DNA of 64,000 nt from Halomonas denitrificans (GCA_019800895.1 JAHVKF010000001.1:496001-560000); one strand, 5' to 3'; positions 1 through 9,404 are shown, counted from the stretch's first letter. The notes: a model not told the origin generated them from the sequence alone. A program made the numbers and translations.

Positions 1-367
1 CGATGCCGACGCCGACCGGGGTCGGCGGGTAGCCGAAGCGCTCCTCGAACTCCTGGATCTCGTTCGAGCGCATCAGTCGGCTCATCGGCCCGAAGTTCGC
101 GGTGCCCTCGGTCAGCGCGGGCGGCGCAGTGGAGGAGCCGGCGCCCTGGATCTGGATGTTGACATTGGGGTAGATCTTGGCGAACTCCTCCGCCCACAAG
201 GTCATCAGGTTGTTCAGCGTGTCCGACCCGATCGACGACAGGTTGCCGGACACGCCGGAGACCGGCTCGTAGTCCGGCAGCGCCGGGTCGACCTCGGCCA
301 GGACCGGGTTGGACAGGGCGAAGGCGAACGCCGCCGCCAGACCCATGCTCGTCTGCCTCAGATTCAT
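1..367 (-). CDS. pstS: PstS-like periplasmic phosphate-binding protein (C-terminus cut by window edge)
   Basis: Amino-terminal ~122 codons of a substrate-binding protein that captures phosphate in the periplasm for the PstCAB importer. The start at 367 is preceded by GAGGTGG. The first ~24 residues form a signal peptide ending VLA-EVDP. The mature part shows [16 protein letters not shown] and [11 protein letters not shown], the two phosphate-loop regions typical of PstS-type proteins. The gene continues beyond base 1. It lies just downstream of phoR in the same direction, with a Pho box about 100 bp upstream of its start, which supports phosphate over another oxyanion. The exact subfamily (PstS or a PstS-like SphX protein) cannot be settled from this fragment. 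Confidence 0.85.
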   Translation of the reverse strand, partial: MNLRQTSMGLAAAFAFALSNPVLAEVDPALPDYEPVSGVSGNLSSIGSDTLNNLMTLWAEEFAKIYPNVNIQIQGAGSSTAPPALTEGTANFGPMSRLMRSNEIQEFEERFGYPPTPVGVGI

Positions 368-465
368 TGCTGCCACCTCAAGTTTGATGAAAGAAACGAG
401 CGTAGCGACCGCGGATGACGCGTCCATGACCGGATGCCGGCCAAGCGCTACGAGGCGCACAGGGT

Positions 466-483
466 GTGTCAGAAATGTTACAG
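466..483 (-). promoter_or_regulatory. Pho box upstream of pstS
   Basis: On the minus strand the sequence reads CTGTAACATTTCTGACAC. It is two 7-bp direct half-sites (CTGTAAC and CTGACAC) split by a 4-bp A/T spacer, and closely follows the PhoB consensus CTGTCAT-N4-CTGTCAY. It sits ~100 bp upstream of the pstS start and just past the end of phoR, so phosphorylated PhoB from the same locus probably activates pstS here. A convincing -10 box at the expected distance was not seen. Confidence 0.75.
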
Positions 484-506
484 CACCATGACGCTGCGCG
501 CAGGGC

Positions 507-1826
507 TCAGGCGCGCGCGGACTCGGGTCGCAGCGACCGCACCCGCTGGCGCGGGAATTCGCAGCAGAACTCGCTGCCCTCGCCCGGCTCGGATTGCATG
601 GTCAGGCGGCCGTCGTGGCGCTGCAGCACGTGCTTGACGATCGCCAGACCCAGCCCGGTTCCGCCGTGGGACCGGCTCCTCGACGGATCGACGCGATAGA
701 AGCGCTGGGTCACGAACGGCAGGTGCCGGGCCTCGATGCCGATTCCGTCGTCGGTGACCCGGAAACGCGCGGATCCGTCGGCATCGCAGAACCAGTCCAC
801 CTGGATCCGCCCGCCCGCTTCGGTGTAGCGCACGGCGTTGAACACCAGGTTGGAGAACGCGCTGTAGAGCTCGCGCTCGATGCCGGCCAGGCCCAGGCTG
901 TCGTCGATCCCGACGTCGATCGTACGGCTGCCGTCGGACTGCGCCTCGGCCTCACCGACGATCCGACGGATCATCTGCGGCACGGGCACCGGCTGCTCGT
1001 CCGGCTCGCCCGGCGCATCGGTCTCCAGGCGCGAAAGCTCGAGCAGATCATTGACCAGCGAGGTCATCCGACCACACTGGGCCTGCATCTCGGCCAGCGG
1101 ACCGGCCCAGACCTCGGGGATCGAGTCGTCGTCGGCCAGGTTTTCGAGGTAGCCACCGAGAACGGTCAGCGGCGACCGGAGTTCATGCGAGGCGTTGGCG
1201 ACGAAATCACGCCGCATGTTCTGCAAGCGCTGCATCCGTGTGATGTCGCGAACCAGCAGCAGGTACTGGCCGCGACCGTACGGCACCACGCGCACCGCCA
1301 GCAGGTGTCCCAGGCGGATCGGCGAGGCCACGTCCACGGCGCGCGTGAAGTCCGCTTCGCGCATGTACTGTTCGAAGGCCGGCGCGCGCAGCAGGCTGGT
1401 GACGGGCTGGCCGAGGTCGCGGTTGCCGGCCAGGCCCAGCAGCCGGACCGCGGCGTTGTTGAACCAGGTGATCCGCCAGTCCGTATCGAGCACCAGCGTG
1501 CCGTCGGGCATCGCTGCGGTCGATTCCCGGAATTCGCGGATCACGCGGGCCAGCCGCTTCTTTCGCTTGGTGTAGCGGCGCTGCAGCCGGTAGTAGTGCT
1601 CGAACACCTCGCCCCACACACCCCAGGACTGCGGCGGCTGGCTGTGGCGCCCGCTGCGCAACCAGCCTTCGAGCCGTTGCATCTGGCGAATGTGGCGAAG
1701 GCTGGTCACGGCGAAGGCGCTGGCCAGCCACCAGCCGAAGGCGCCGTCGAACAGCAGCCAGGACAGCGCGGCCAGCCCGACCCAGAGGCCGAGGAACAGG
1801 AATTCCGACAGCCAGGCCGTGCGCAT
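507..1826 (-). CDS. phoR: Phosphate-regulon sensor histidine kinase PhoR
   Basis: 439-residue membrane sensor kinase, close to the usual ~430. Two hydrophobic segments lie in the first ~45 residues, followed by a basic linker, a PAS domain (about 95-195), a HisKA domain with phosphoacceptor His214 in [11 protein letters not shown], and a HATPase domain with N, G1 and G2 boxes ([24 protein letters not shown]). It phosphorylates PhoB when phosphate is scarce. Its start codon overlaps the phoB stop by one base (TGATG), so the two are translationally coupled. Identity rests on domain order, pairing with phoB and the nearby pstS with its Pho box. Confidence 0.93.
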   Translation of the reverse strand: MRTAWLSEFLFLGLWVGLAALSWLLFDGAFGWWLASAFAVTSLRHIRQMQRLEGWLRSGRHSQPPQSWGVWGEVFEHYYRLQRRYTKRKKRLARVIREFRESTAAMPDGTLVLDTDWRITWFNNAAVRLLGLAGNRDLGQPVTSLLRAPAFEQYMREADFTRAVDVASPIRLGHLLAVRVVPYGRGQYLLLVRDITRMQRLQNMRRDFVANASHELRSPLTVLGGYLENLADDDSIPEVWAGPLAEMQAQCGRMTSLVNDLLELSRLETDAPGEPDEQPVPVPQMIRRIVGEAEAQSDGSRTIDVGIDDSLGLAGIERELYSAFSNLVFNAVRYTEAGGRIQVDWFCDADGSARFRVTDDGIGIEARHLPFVTQRFYRVDPSRSRSHGGTGLGLAIVKHVLQRHDGRLTMQSEPGEGSEFCCEFPRQRVRSLRPESARA

Positions 1827-2524
1827 CAGCCGCTCGAGGCGCCCGGCGAGAACCGGTAACCGGCGCCGCGCACCGTCTGGAGATACTTGTCGAAGCCATG
1901 CGGGGCCAGCGCCTTGCGCAGGCGCAGTACGTGCACATCCACCGTGCGCTCCTCGACGTAGACTCCGCCGCCCCAGACATGATCGAGCAACTGGGCCCTG
2001 CTGTAGACCCGGTCCTGGTGGGTCATGAAGAATTTCAGCATGCGGAACTCGGTGGGGCCGAGCTCGATCGGCTGGTCGCCGGCCAGCACCCGGTGCGAGG
2101 CGAGATTCAGGACGAGTCGGCCGGCGGTGACCTCGTCGCCGTCACCCTCGGGCGAGGCGCGGCGCAGGACCGCTCGCATCCTGGCCAGCAGTTCGCGGGC
2201 CGAGAACGGCTTGGTGATGTAGTCGTCGACGCCGCTGTCGAGGCCGCGCACCTTGTCGTCCTCGGTCGAGCGGGCGGTCAGCATGATCACCGGGATGCTC
2301 CGGGTCAGCTCGTCGCGGTTCAGGCTGCGCGCGAACTCCACGCCGCTGTTGTCGGGCAGCATCCAGTCGAGCAGGATCAGGTCCGGCCGGTGATCCGCCA
2401 CCCGGACCCTCGCGGTCCGGCAGTCACCGGCCTCGATCACCTCGTACCCACCGCGCTTGAGATTGAATCCGATCATGTCGCGGATCGCCTCGTCGTCCTC
2501 GACCACCAGCACCTTCTTGTCCAT
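1826..2524 (-). CDS. phoB: Phosphate-regulon response regulator PhoB
   Basis: OmpR/PhoB-family DNA-binding response regulator, 232 residues from the chosen start (MDKKVLVVED), very near the E. coli length. The receiver domain carries the acidic pair near residues 10-11, phosphoacceptor Asp53 in LLDWMLPD, and the conserved T and K (MLTARS, YITKPF). The C-terminal winged helix ends HVLRLRKAL...VRGAGYRF. An in-frame ATG at 2542 would add six residues; the inner start fits the family better. It is followed by phoR with a one-base overlap. It presumably acts on the Pho box at 466-483. Confidence 0.93.
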   Translation of the reverse strand: MDKKVLVVEDDEAIRDMIGFNLKRGGYEVIEAGDCRTARVRVADHRPDLILLDWMLPDNSGVEFARSLNRDELTRSIPVIMLTARSTEDDKVRGLDSGVDDYITKPFSARELLARMRAVLRRASPEGDGDEVTAGRLVLNLASHRVLAGDQPIELGPTEFRMLKFFMTHQDRVYSRAQLLDHVWGGGVYVEERTVDVHVLRLRKALAPHGFDKYLQTVRGAGYRFSPGASSG

Positions 2525-2615
2525 CGGCCGCGTCGCCTTCATCCGGATCGTCCCGCCATTGCACCAGCGGCAAATGACCGATCCATGACAGTCCGGAGGC
2601 GGCCCCGCGACGACG

Positions 2616-3641
2616 TCATGACGCCGCGCCCTTCGCTTCCTTCGCCGTGCGGCGCCCGGCGGACGGGCGATCGTCGCCGTAGAGTGCGATCATCGCCCGG
2701 GCCGCGCCGGCGACCTGTTCGCGCAGGAAGTCCGGCTCCAGCACTTCGACGTCGGCGCCGTAGCGAAGCACGTCCATGACCAGTTCGCGGCTGGAGCCGA
2801 ACGGCAAGGTCAATTCCACGGCACCGTCGTCCAGGCGCTCGAGCCGCTGGTCCGGGTGCCAGTGCTCGTCGGCCGCCCAGCGCGACGCCTCCGGAGAAAA
2901 GCGGAGCCGGGCGCGGTGCTCGGCGGGACCGGAAAAGATGCCGTAGGCGCCGTCGTAGTGCGCCCGGAGAGCGTCGCTGTCGAGCTCCTCGGCATGCGCA
3001 TCGGCCGAGCTCAGCGCCTGGATCCGCTCGACGGCGAAGCTGCGCAGTCCTTCGGCGTCGTGACACCACGCATCGAGATACCAGCGGTCGCGGTAGGCGG
3101 TCAGCCGCTGGGGCGAAACGGTGCGCTCGCTGACCTCGTCGCGGCGGCGGCCGTGGTAGCGGATCGTCACCCGGCGCCGCTGGAACAGGGCCTGCAGGAG
3201 GTCCTCGAACAGCCGTCCGGGAACCGGACGGCCGGCGTCGTGACGGATATGGATGCGCTCCGGGTGCTCGGAGAAGTCGATGCCCTCCTGGTCGATCAGC
3301 TGGCTCATTCGCTGCTGCAGGTTGACCAGTTCGTCCTGGAGCAGCCCGGGCTGCACGTTGGCCAGGATCTGGCGCGCGGTCAGCAGGGCCTGCAGTTCCT
3401 CGGGGCTGATCCACAGCCCGGGAAGCTCGAAGCTGCCGGCCAGCGAGCGGTCGTAGAAGAAGTGCCGGGTCTCGGGATCCTGCTCCAGCGGCGCGCCGAG
3501 CACGTCGCGCAATTCGGCGATCAGCCGGTACAGCGTCGCCTGGCTGCAGCCGAGCTCGTCCATCAGCACCTGCCTGGATACGGGCGTTCTGCGCTGCCGC
3601 AGGATGTCGTGCAGGTGATAGAGCTTTTCGCGGCGAGACAT
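2616..3641 (-). CDS. WYL-domain transcriptional regulator (YafY-like)
   Basis: 341-residue predicted regulator. The N-terminus (about 3-60) is an HTH of the HTH_11 type (VSRQVLMDELGCSQATLYRLI), the middle (about 140-225) is a WYL domain with the signature RDRWYLDAWC, and the C-terminus (about 235-325) is a WCX extension. WYL domains are thought to sense nucleic acid or other ligands, often in DNA-damage, phage or metabolic control, so the target cannot be named from sequence. It lies 16 bp after zur and 91 bp before phoB, all on the minus strand. The two-component genes and this regulator are probably neighbours rather than partners. Confidence 0.85.
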   Translation of the reverse strand: MSRREKLYHLHDILRQRRTPVSRQVLMDELGCSQATLYRLIAELRDVLGAPLEQDPETRHFFYDRSLAGSFELPGLWISPEELQALLTARQILANVQPGLLQDELVNLQQRMSQLIDQEGIDFSEHPERIHIRHDAGRPVPGRLFEDLLQALFQRRRVTIRYHGRRRDEVSERTVSPQRLTAYRDRWYLDAWCHDAEGLRSFAVERIQALSSADAHAEELDSDALRAHYDGAYGIFSGPAEHRARLRFSPEASRWAADEHWHPDQRLERLDDGAVELTLPFGSSRELVMDVLRYGADVEVLEPDFLREQVAGAARAMIALYGDDRPSAGRRTAKEAKGAAS

Positions 3642-3657
3642 GGACTCGTCGCGCTAG

Positions 3658-4101
3658 TCAGCCGGACCGCTGCCGGCAGTCGCTGCAGATGCCGTAGATC
3701 TCCAGCACCTGGCGGGTGGGACGAAAGTCGCGCGAGGCCGCGAATTCGGTCAGCTCCGGGGTGCTGACGCGCTCGGGAAGTTCGATCACCGCGTCGCAGC
3801 CCTCGCAGATCAGGAAGCGACCCTGGTGCCGGTGTTCCGGGTGGAAACAGCTGACGAAGGCGTTGAGGGTCTCGAGCCGGTGGATGAAATGATGCTCGAG
3901 CAGGAACTCCAGCGCGCGATAGATCGTCGGCGGGGCCGCCGAGGGCTGCTCCGCCTTGAGCTGGTCGAGCAGGTCGTAGGCCTTGACCGGCCCGTCGGCG
4001 GCCAGGATCAGCTCGAGGACGCGGCGACGGGTCGGCGTCAGCCTGAGGCTGTCCTGCGCACAGCGCTGTTCCACTTCCTCGATGACGCGGCCCGGCTGCA
4101 T
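3658..4101 (-). CDS. zur: Zur-type Fur-family zinc uptake regulator
   Basis: 147-residue Fur-superfamily repressor that resembles Zur more than Fur. The N-terminal DNA-binding part has RLTPTRRRVLELI, KAYDLLDQLKAEQPSAAPPT and YRALEFLLEHHFIHRLE, all close to E. coli Zur. Metal ligands are present: a CX2C pair in ICEGCDAV, a second CX2C pair at the C-terminus (CSDC), and regulatory-site residues in SCFHPEHRH. It would repress zinc-uptake genes when zinc is sufficient. A -10-like TAGAAT lies only six bases before the ATG, suggesting a leaderless or nearly leaderless mRNA. No clear Zur box was recognised. Confidence 0.85.
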   Translation of the reverse strand: MQPGRVIEEVEQRCAQDSLRLTPTRRRVLELILAADGPVKAYDLLDQLKAEQPSAAPPTIYRALEFLLEHHFIHRLETLNAFVSCFHPEHRHQGRFLICEGCDAVIELPERVSTPELTEFAASRDFRPTRQVLEIYGICSDCRQRSG

Positions 4102-4107
4102 CCTTCG

Positions 4108-4113
4108 ATTCTA
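4108..4113 (-). promoter_or_regulatory. Putative -10 box (TAGAAT) of zur
   Basis: TAGAAT on the minus strand, six bases before the zur ATG at 4101, so transcription would begin at or next to the start codon. The -35 region is not convincing. Confidence 0.4.
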
Positions 4114-4138
4114 ATGCAAAGCCCGGACCGGTTACGCG

Positions 4139-5563
4139 TCAGCCGGCCTGGGCGGCGCGCTCGGCGATGAAGGCCAGGGCGCGGTCGATCCGGTCCAGCG
4201 AACGCTGCCGGCCGACCAGCCACAGCGTCTGGTCGATCGACGGAGAGCTGCCGTGCCCCATCAGGGCGACGCGGAGCGGCTGCCCGATCTTGCCCATGCC
4301 GACGCCGAGCGACTCGGCGGTGTCGCGCACCGCCCGTCCCAGCGACTCGACCTCCCAGGTGCAGTGCTCCAGCTGCTCCCGTACCGCCTGCAGGGGTTCG
4401 GCGGCGACCGGCCGCAGGTGCTTCTTCGCTGCCCCCGGCTCGAAGGTCTCGAAATCGGCGTAGAACGCCCGGCTCTGTTCGACCAGCTCGGCCAGGGTCT
4501 CGAAGCGTTCACGCTGGACGGTCAGCAGGTCTGCGAGCGGCGGCCCCAGGGTCGGGTCCAGCCCGTGGTGCGCGAAGTGCCACTTCAGTTCCGGGTCGAT
4601 GCGTTCGAAGGGGGCGACCTTGAGGTAGTGCTGGTTCAGCCAGTTCAGCTTCTCCGTGTCGAAGCGCGAGGCCTTGCGATTGACGTCCTCGATCCGGAAC
4701 AGCCGCACGAGGTCGTCGCGGGAGAACTGTTCCTGGTCGCCGTGGGACCAGCCCAGGCGAGCCAGGTAGTTGACCAGCGCATCGGGCAGGTAGCCCTGCT
4801 CGCGCCAGGCCATCACGCTCACCGCCCCGTGCCGCTTCGACAGGCGCGCGCCGTCGTCGCCGAGGATCATCGGCACGTGCGCGAACTCCGGCACCGGCGC
4901 GCCGAGGGCGCGGTATAGGTTGATCTGGCGCGGCGTGTTGTTGATGTGGTCGTCGCCCCGGATGACCAGGTTGATCTTCATGTCGAGGTCGTCGACGACC
5001 ACCGCGAAGTTGTAGGTCGGGGTACCGTCGCCGCGCTCGATGACCAGGTCGTCGAGCTCGTCGTTGGCGATCTCGATCTCGCCCCGGACCCGGTCGACGA
5101 AGCGAACCGTGCCCTGGTCGGGGTTGCGGAACCGGATCACGGGGTCGACGCCCTCGGGGGCATCCTTGGGGTCCAGGTCCCGGCAGTGGCCGTCGTAGCG
5201 CGGCTTCCTGCCCTCTGCCATCGCCGCCTCGCGCAGCGAATCCAGCCGCTCGCGCGAGCAGTAGCACCGGTACGCCTTGCCCTCGTCCAGGAGCCGCTGG
5301 GCCGTCTCCCGGTACAGCGCCATCCGCTCGGACTGGTAGTACGGGCCTTCATCGGGCGTCAGTTCGAGCCAGGCCAGACCGTCGAGGATCGCCTGCACCG
5401 AGTCGGCGGTCGAGCGCTCGCGGTCCGTGTCCTCGATCCGGAGGACGAAGTCGCCGCCGGTGGCCCGCGCGGCGAGCCAGCAGAACAGCGCCGTGCGGGC
5501 GCCGCCGATGTGCAGGAAACCGGTCGGGCTGGGTGCGAAGCGGGTACGGATCGGATCGCTCAT
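4139..5563 (-). CDS. gltX: Glutamyl-tRNA synthetase
   Basis: 474-residue class I aminoacyl-tRNA synthetase that charges tRNA-Glu in the cytoplasm. The HIGH-type motif appears as HIGG at residues 18-21 (APSPTGFLHIGGARTALF) and the KMSKS-type motif as LSKRH near residue 245. The full length matches bacterial GltX, including the helical anticodon-binding C-terminus. The four-cysteine zinc site seen in some GltX is only partly visible (RCYCSRE). It heads a minus-strand run with zur and the WYL gene, 37 bp before zur, and is divergent from mltF. Confidence 0.96.
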   Translation of the reverse strand: MSDPIRTRFAPSPTGFLHIGGARTALFCWLAARATGGDFVLRIEDTDRERSTADSVQAILDGLAWLELTPDEGPYYQSERMALYRETAQRLLDEGKAYRCYCSRERLDSLREAAMAEGRKPRYDGHCRDLDPKDAPEGVDPVIRFRNPDQGTVRFVDRVRGEIEIANDELDDLVIERGDGTPTYNFAVVVDDLDMKINLVIRGDDHINNTPRQINLYRALGAPVPEFAHVPMILGDDGARLSKRHGAVSVMAWREQGYLPDALVNYLARLGWSHGDQEQFSRDDLVRLFRIEDVNRKASRFDTEKLNWLNQHYLKVAPFERIDPELKWHFAHHGLDPTLGPPLADLLTVQRERFETLAELVEQSRAFYADFETFEPGAAKKHLRPVAAEPLQAVREQLEHCTWEVESLGRAVRDTAESLGVGMGKIGQPLRVALMGHGSSPSIDQTLWLVGRQRSLDRIDRALAFIAERAAQAG

Positions 5564-5637
5564 GTCGGCTTCCAGGGGGCGGGAACGGAGGTCGGGCGAC
5601 CGCCGGGCGACGACGCCGGGGCCGCGAAAAGCGCGGT

Positions 5638-5643
5638 AGTCTA
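5638..5643 (-). promoter_or_regulatory. Putative extended -10 box of gltX
   Basis: TGCTAGACT on the minus strand (TG-n-TAGACT), about 75 bp upstream of the gltX ATG. A short perfect stem CCGCG/CGCGG (about 5624-5638) follows in the leader. No good -35 hexamer was seen. Confidence 0.35.
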
Positions 5644-5681
5644 GCAGATCGCCGCTCCGGCACGCCTGCGCGCGCTTGCAG

Positions 5682-5687
5682 TATAAC
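5682..5687 (+). promoter_or_regulatory. Putative -10 box (TATAAC) of mltF
   Basis: TATAAC on the plus strand, ~44 bp before the preferred mltF start, in the gap shared with the divergent gltX. The -35 is weak. Confidence 0.35.
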
Positions 5688-5730
5688 GGGCCCCGGACCC
5701 TCTTCCGTCCGCTCCGATTCCAGGCAGGCC

Positions 5731-7218
5731 GTGCACCCCGAGTATCGAGCCGAAGACCCGAGCCGAGTGTTCCGCGTGCTGCGCGGCCGGCCCGTGCTGC
5801 GCGGGCTGCTGGCGCTGGCCGTGGTGCTCGGCACGCTGTCCGGGCACGACCCGGCGACCGAGCTCGAGCGGGTCCGCGAACGCGGCCGCCTGGTGATGCT
5901 GACGATCAACGGCGCAACCACCTACTATCTCGGGCCCAACGGCGAATCCGGCTTCGAGTACGACCTGGCTCGCGCGTTCGCGGATTCGCTCGGGGTTCCC
6001 CTGGAGGTCGTCGCGCTTCCCTCGGTCGAGCAACTGGTCCCGGCGCTGCTCGCCGGACGCGGCGACTTCCTCGCCGCGAACCTTTCGCGCAGTCCCGACC
6101 GGCTCGACGACCTGCGCTTCGGTCCGGTCTACGAGCAGGTCGAGCCGGTGGTGGTCTACCGCCGCGGTTCGCGCCGACCCCGGGACGTGACGGACCTTGC
6201 GGACGGCCGACTCGGCATCCTCGACGGCACGAGCTACGAGGTCTTCCTCGAGGACTGGGCGGAGGAGTTCGGGCTCGAGTGGTCGGAGTTCCCGGAGGCC
6301 AGCATCGAGGACCTGCTCGAGGACGTCAGCAACGAGGAACTGGATTTCACCATCCTCGATTCGAACATCTTCGACCTGAACCGGCGCTATTTCCCCGCCG
6401 TGCGTCGCGCGTTCGAGATCGGCCCGCCGCAGCCGCTGGCCTGGGCCACGCGGCTCGGCGACGACGACACGCTGGTCCAGGCGATGCGCGAGTTCTTCGC
6501 CGCCGGTTCCACCGCACCGCTGATCGGCGAACTGCGCGAGCGCTACTACAGCCACGTGGAGAACTACGAGCCGGTCGGCACCTTCAACTTCATGCAGCAG
6601 ATGCGCGAGCGCCTGCCCCGGATCCGGCCCTTGTTCGAAGAGGCGGCCGAGGACACGGGCCTGGACTGGCGCCTGCTCGCCGCGGTGAGCTACCAGGAGT
6701 CGCACTGGGACCCGAACGCGGTCTCGCGCACCGGCGTGCGCGGCCTGATGATGCTGACCCAGCGCACCGCCCGGCAGGTCGGCATCGAGGACCGCCGGGA
6801 CCCGGCCCAGAGCGTTTCCGGCGGCGCGCGCTACCTGGTCTCGCTGATCGACCGCCTGCCCGAGCGCATCGATGATCCCGATCGCCTCTGGTTGGCGCTG
6901 GCGGCGTACAACATCGGCCTCGGCCACCTCGAGGACGCCCGCGTGCTGACCGAAGTCCAGGGCGGCGATCCCGACCGCTGGGTCGACGTCCGCGACCGCC
7001 TGCCCCTGCTGACCCAGGAGCGCTATTTCTCGCAGACGCGCTTCGGCTACGCCCGCGGCTACGAGGCCGCGAGCTACGTCGAGAACATCCGTACCTTCTA
7101 CGAGATCCTGGTCTGGATGGACGGCCGCGAGCATCCGCTGCTCGCACGGACCGCGGCGGCGGCCGACGAGGCAGAGGGCGACGAGACCGATCGCGGCGAC
7201 GACGCTGCCGACGGCTGA
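5731..7218 (+). CDS. mltF: Membrane-bound lytic murein transglycosylase F
   Basis: Two-domain periplasmic lytic transglycosylase that cleaves peptidoglycan glycan strands. After an N-terminal hydrophobic segment (LLALAVVLGTLS) comes a family-3 solute-binding-protein domain (LERVRERGRLVMLTINGATT onward), then a C-terminal SLT domain. The catalytic Glu lies in SYQESHWDPN and the rest of the goose-lysozyme-type signature follows (GLMMLT, LAAYNIG). The start is uncertain: GTG at 5731 and GTG at 5767 are both in frame, and the second places the hydrophobic segment right at the N-terminus. The acidic tail is low complexity. The gene is monocistronic and converges with mutL. Confidence 0.9.
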   Translation: MHPEYRAEDPSRVFRVLRGRPVLRGLLALAVVLGTLSGHDPATELERVRERGRLVMLTINGATTYYLGPNGESGFEYDLARAFADSLGVPLEVVALPSVEQLVPALLAGRGDFLAANLSRSPDRLDDLRFGPVYEQVEPVVVYRRGSRRPRDVTDLADGRLGILDGTSYEVFLEDWAEEFGLEWSEFPEASIEDLLEDVSNEELDFTILDSNIFDLNRRYFPAVRRAFEIGPPQPLAWATRLGDDDTLVQAMREFFAAGSTAPLIGELRERYYSHVENYEPVGTFNFMQQMRERLPRIRPLFEEAAEDTGLDWRLLAAVSYQESHWDPNAVSRTGVRGLMMLTQRTARQVGIEDRRDPAQSVSGGARYLVSLIDRLPERIDDPDRLWLALAAYNIGLGHLEDARVLTEVQGGDPDRWVDVRDRLPLLTQERYFSQTRFGYARGYEAASYVENIRTFYEILVWMDGREHPLLARTAAAADEAEGDETDRGDDAADG

Positions 7219-7274
7219 GGGCCCGGCACGGACCGGAGGGCCCGAACGGTCCTAACGGTCCCGTTTTCGACGAA

Positions 7275-9065
7275 TCAACGGCCGCGAAGGAACAGGCGAT
7301 CGAGCTGCTGCAGGTCCAGCTCGACCCAGGTCGGCCGACCGTGATTGCACTGGTCGGACCGCTCGGTCCGCTCCATGTCGCGCAGCAGCGCGTTCATCTC
7401 GTCGATGTTCAATCGCCGGTTGGCGCGCACCGATCCGTGACAGGCCGCCGTCGACAGCAACTCGTCGATCGCCTGCTCGACGCGTTTCGAGTCGCCCAGC
7501 TCGGTCAGGTCGGACAGCACGTCGCGGACCAGAGCGTGGCTGTCGGCCGTGGCCAGCAGCGTCGGAACCGCCCGGATCAACACGCTTTCCGGACCGGCCG
7601 GCTGCAGCTCGAAGCCCAGCCGGTGCAGGGAATCCTGGTGCTGCTCCAGCGCCCGGACCTCGCGCGCCGAAACGGCCAGGGTTTCCGGCACGAGCAGGGT
7701 CTGGGCGCGGACGCGATCTTCCTGCCACGAGGCCTTCATCCGCTCGTAGACGATTCGCTCGTGAGCGGCGTGCATGTCCACCAGCACCAGGCCGCGGGCG
7801 TTCTGGGCCAGCACGTAGATGCCATGGACCTGGGCCAGGGCGAAGCCGAGCGGCGGGACCTCGGCGTCGCCGCCGTCGGCCGGCAGCGGCCGTCCACCGT
7901 CGCGGTCGCTCGGCCGGGCCAGCTCGGCGTAGCGCTGCACGGCCTCGGCCACCGGGAGCCCGAGGCCGCCCTGGCGATCGTCCCGCCACCCGGCGCCCGT
8001 CGACGGCAGATCGATCCGGCCGGCGGCCGGTCCCGCATGGGACGCGCTCCGTCCTTCGTCGGACCCCGGCCGGGTTCCGGACAGCGCCCTGTGGATCATC
8101 GAGAACAGGAAATCGTGGACCGTCCGTCCGTCGCGAAAGCGCACCTCGGTCTTCTGCGGGTGGACGTTGACGTCGACCCGGCCGGGGTCGAGTTCCAGCA
8201 TCAGCACGTAGGCCGGGTGGCGGCCCGAGTACAGCACGTCGGAATAGGCCTGGCGCACCGCGTGGGTGACCAGCCGGTCGCGGACCAACCGGCCGTTGAC
8301 GAAGAAGAACTGCATGTCGGCCTGGCTGCGGGAGAAGCTCGGACGCGCGATCCAGCCGCTCAGGCGGAGCCCCTGGTGTTCGGTCTCCACGGTCAGCGCA
8401 TGGTCGATGAAGCCCTGGCCGCAGACGTCCTCGACCCGCCGCTGTCGGGCCGCGTCGCTGTCGGCGGTCGGCAGGCGGCGCACCGCCCGACCGTTGTGGT
8501 GGAGTTCGAAGGCGCAGTTCATCCGGGCCAGCGCCAGCCTCCGTATGCACTCGTCGATGTGGCCGAATTCCGTGCGTTCGGTCTTCAGGAACTTGCGCCG
8601 CGCCGGCGTGTTGAAGAACAGGTCGCGCACGTCGATCACCGTTCCGGGCGGCATCGGGCACGGTTCGGGATCGCCGACCCGCCCCCCCTCGGCGACCAGC
8701 CTCATGCCGCCGTCGGCACCGGCCGCGCGACTGGACAGGTCGAGTCGGGCCACGGAACCGATGCTGGCCAGCGCCTCACCGCGGAACCCGAGGCTGGCCA
8801 CCGCCTCGAGATCTTCCAGCCGCTCGATCTTGCTGGTCGCGTGGGGATGCAGCGCGAGCGGCAGTTCGTCGGCCGGGATGCCGTGACCGTCGTCGGTGAT
8901 CCGGATGCGGCGCTGGCCACCGCCCTCGATGTCGATCCGGACCCGTCGCGCTCCGGCGTCGAGGCTGTTCTCGACCAGCTCCTTGACCACCGAGGCGGGC
9001 CGCTCGATGACTTCGCCGGCCGCGATCTGATTGACCAGGTGCTCGGGCAGCGCGCGGATCGGCAT
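7275..9065 (-). CDS. mutL: DNA mismatch repair protein MutL (endonuclease type)
   Basis: 596-residue MutL. The N-terminal GHKL ATPase has [32 protein letters not shown] and GFRGEAL. The C-terminal dimerisation domain keeps the metal-binding endonuclease motifs: [12 protein letters not shown] (variant of DQHAX2EX4E), ACHGSVRAN and CNHGRPT. E. coli MutL lacks these and depends on MutH, so this protein probably nicks the new strand itself. The ATG abuts the stop of the downstream-reading ferredoxin gene's neighbour boundary with no spacer (stop at 9066-9068, start at 9065). It converges with mltF. Confidence 0.96.
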   Translation of the reverse strand: MPIRALPEHLVNQIAAGEVIERPASVVKELVENSLDAGARRVRIDIEGGGQRRIRITDDGHGIPADELPLALHPHATSKIERLEDLEAVASLGFRGEALASIGSVARLDLSSRAAGADGGMRLVAEGGRVGDPEPCPMPPGTVIDVRDLFFNTPARRKFLKTERTEFGHIDECIRRLALARMNCAFELHHNGRAVRRLPTADSDAARQRRVEDVCGQGFIDHALTVETEHQGLRLSGWIARPSFSRSQADMQFFFVNGRLVRDRLVTHAVRQAYSDVLYSGRHPAYVLMLELDPGRVDVNVHPQKTEVRFRDGRTVHDFLFSMIHRALSGTRPGSDEGRSASHAGPAAGRIDLPSTGAGWRDDRQGGLGLPVAEAVQRYAELARPSDRDGGRPLPADGGDAEVPPLGFALAQVHGIYVLAQNARGLVLVDMHAAHERIVYERMKASWQEDRVRAQTLLVPETLAVSAREVRALEQHQDSLHRLGFELQPAGPESVLIRAVPTLLATADSHALVRDVLSDLTELGDSKRVEQAIDELLSTAACHGSVRANRRLNIDEMNALLRDMERTERSDQCNHGRPTWVELDLQQLDRLFLRGR

Positions 9066-9404
9066 CTAGGGCGGCCCATCGGGTGCGTCGGGCAGGCGGA
9101 GTCGCTCGACCGGACGACCCTCGATGACGTGTGCCTGGAGAATCTCCTCCAGGTCGTCCTCGTCGATGTAGGTGTACCAGACGCCCTCGGGATAGACCAC
9201 CAGCACCGGACCAAGCTCGCAGCGATCGAGGCAGCCGGCGATGTTGACCCGCACGCCGCCGGCGCCGGCCAGGCCGAGCTCCTTGATCCTCGACTTCATC
9301 CAGGCCCGGAGCTCGGGCGAGCCGCACTGGGCGCAGGAGGGCCGCTCCGCGCCCTCGGCGCGCTGGTTGGTGCAGAAGAACAGGTGCTTGCGGTAATAGG
9401 ACAC
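9066..9404 (-). CDS. Thioredoxin-like [2Fe-2S] ferredoxin
   Basis: 112-residue small iron-sulfur protein of the thioredoxin-fold ferredoxin family (Clostridium pasteurianum/Aquifex type). Candidate cluster ligands are Cys11, Cys24, Cys58 and Cys62 (FFCTNQ, SCAQCG, GCLDRCELGP); Cys27 is extra. The family typically gives 'ferredoxin-like (2Fe-2S)' proteins of unknown electron partner. Its TAG stop is immediately followed by the mutL ATG, so the two genes are probably co-transcribed although no functional link is established. It lies just after the DUF481 gene on the same strand. Confidence 0.85.
   Translation of the reverse strand: MSYYRKHLFFCTNQRAEGAERPSCAQCGSPELRAWMKSRIKELGLAGAGGVRVNIAGCLDRCELGPVLVVYPEGVWYTYIDEDDLEEILQAHVIEGRPVERLRLPDAPDGPP

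Noticed and set aside
7219-7274. GC-rich direct and inverted motifs between mltF and mutL, considered as a bidirectional terminator
   Set aside because: GGGCCC and ACGGTCC copies are present but no single good stem with a T-run could be drawn.
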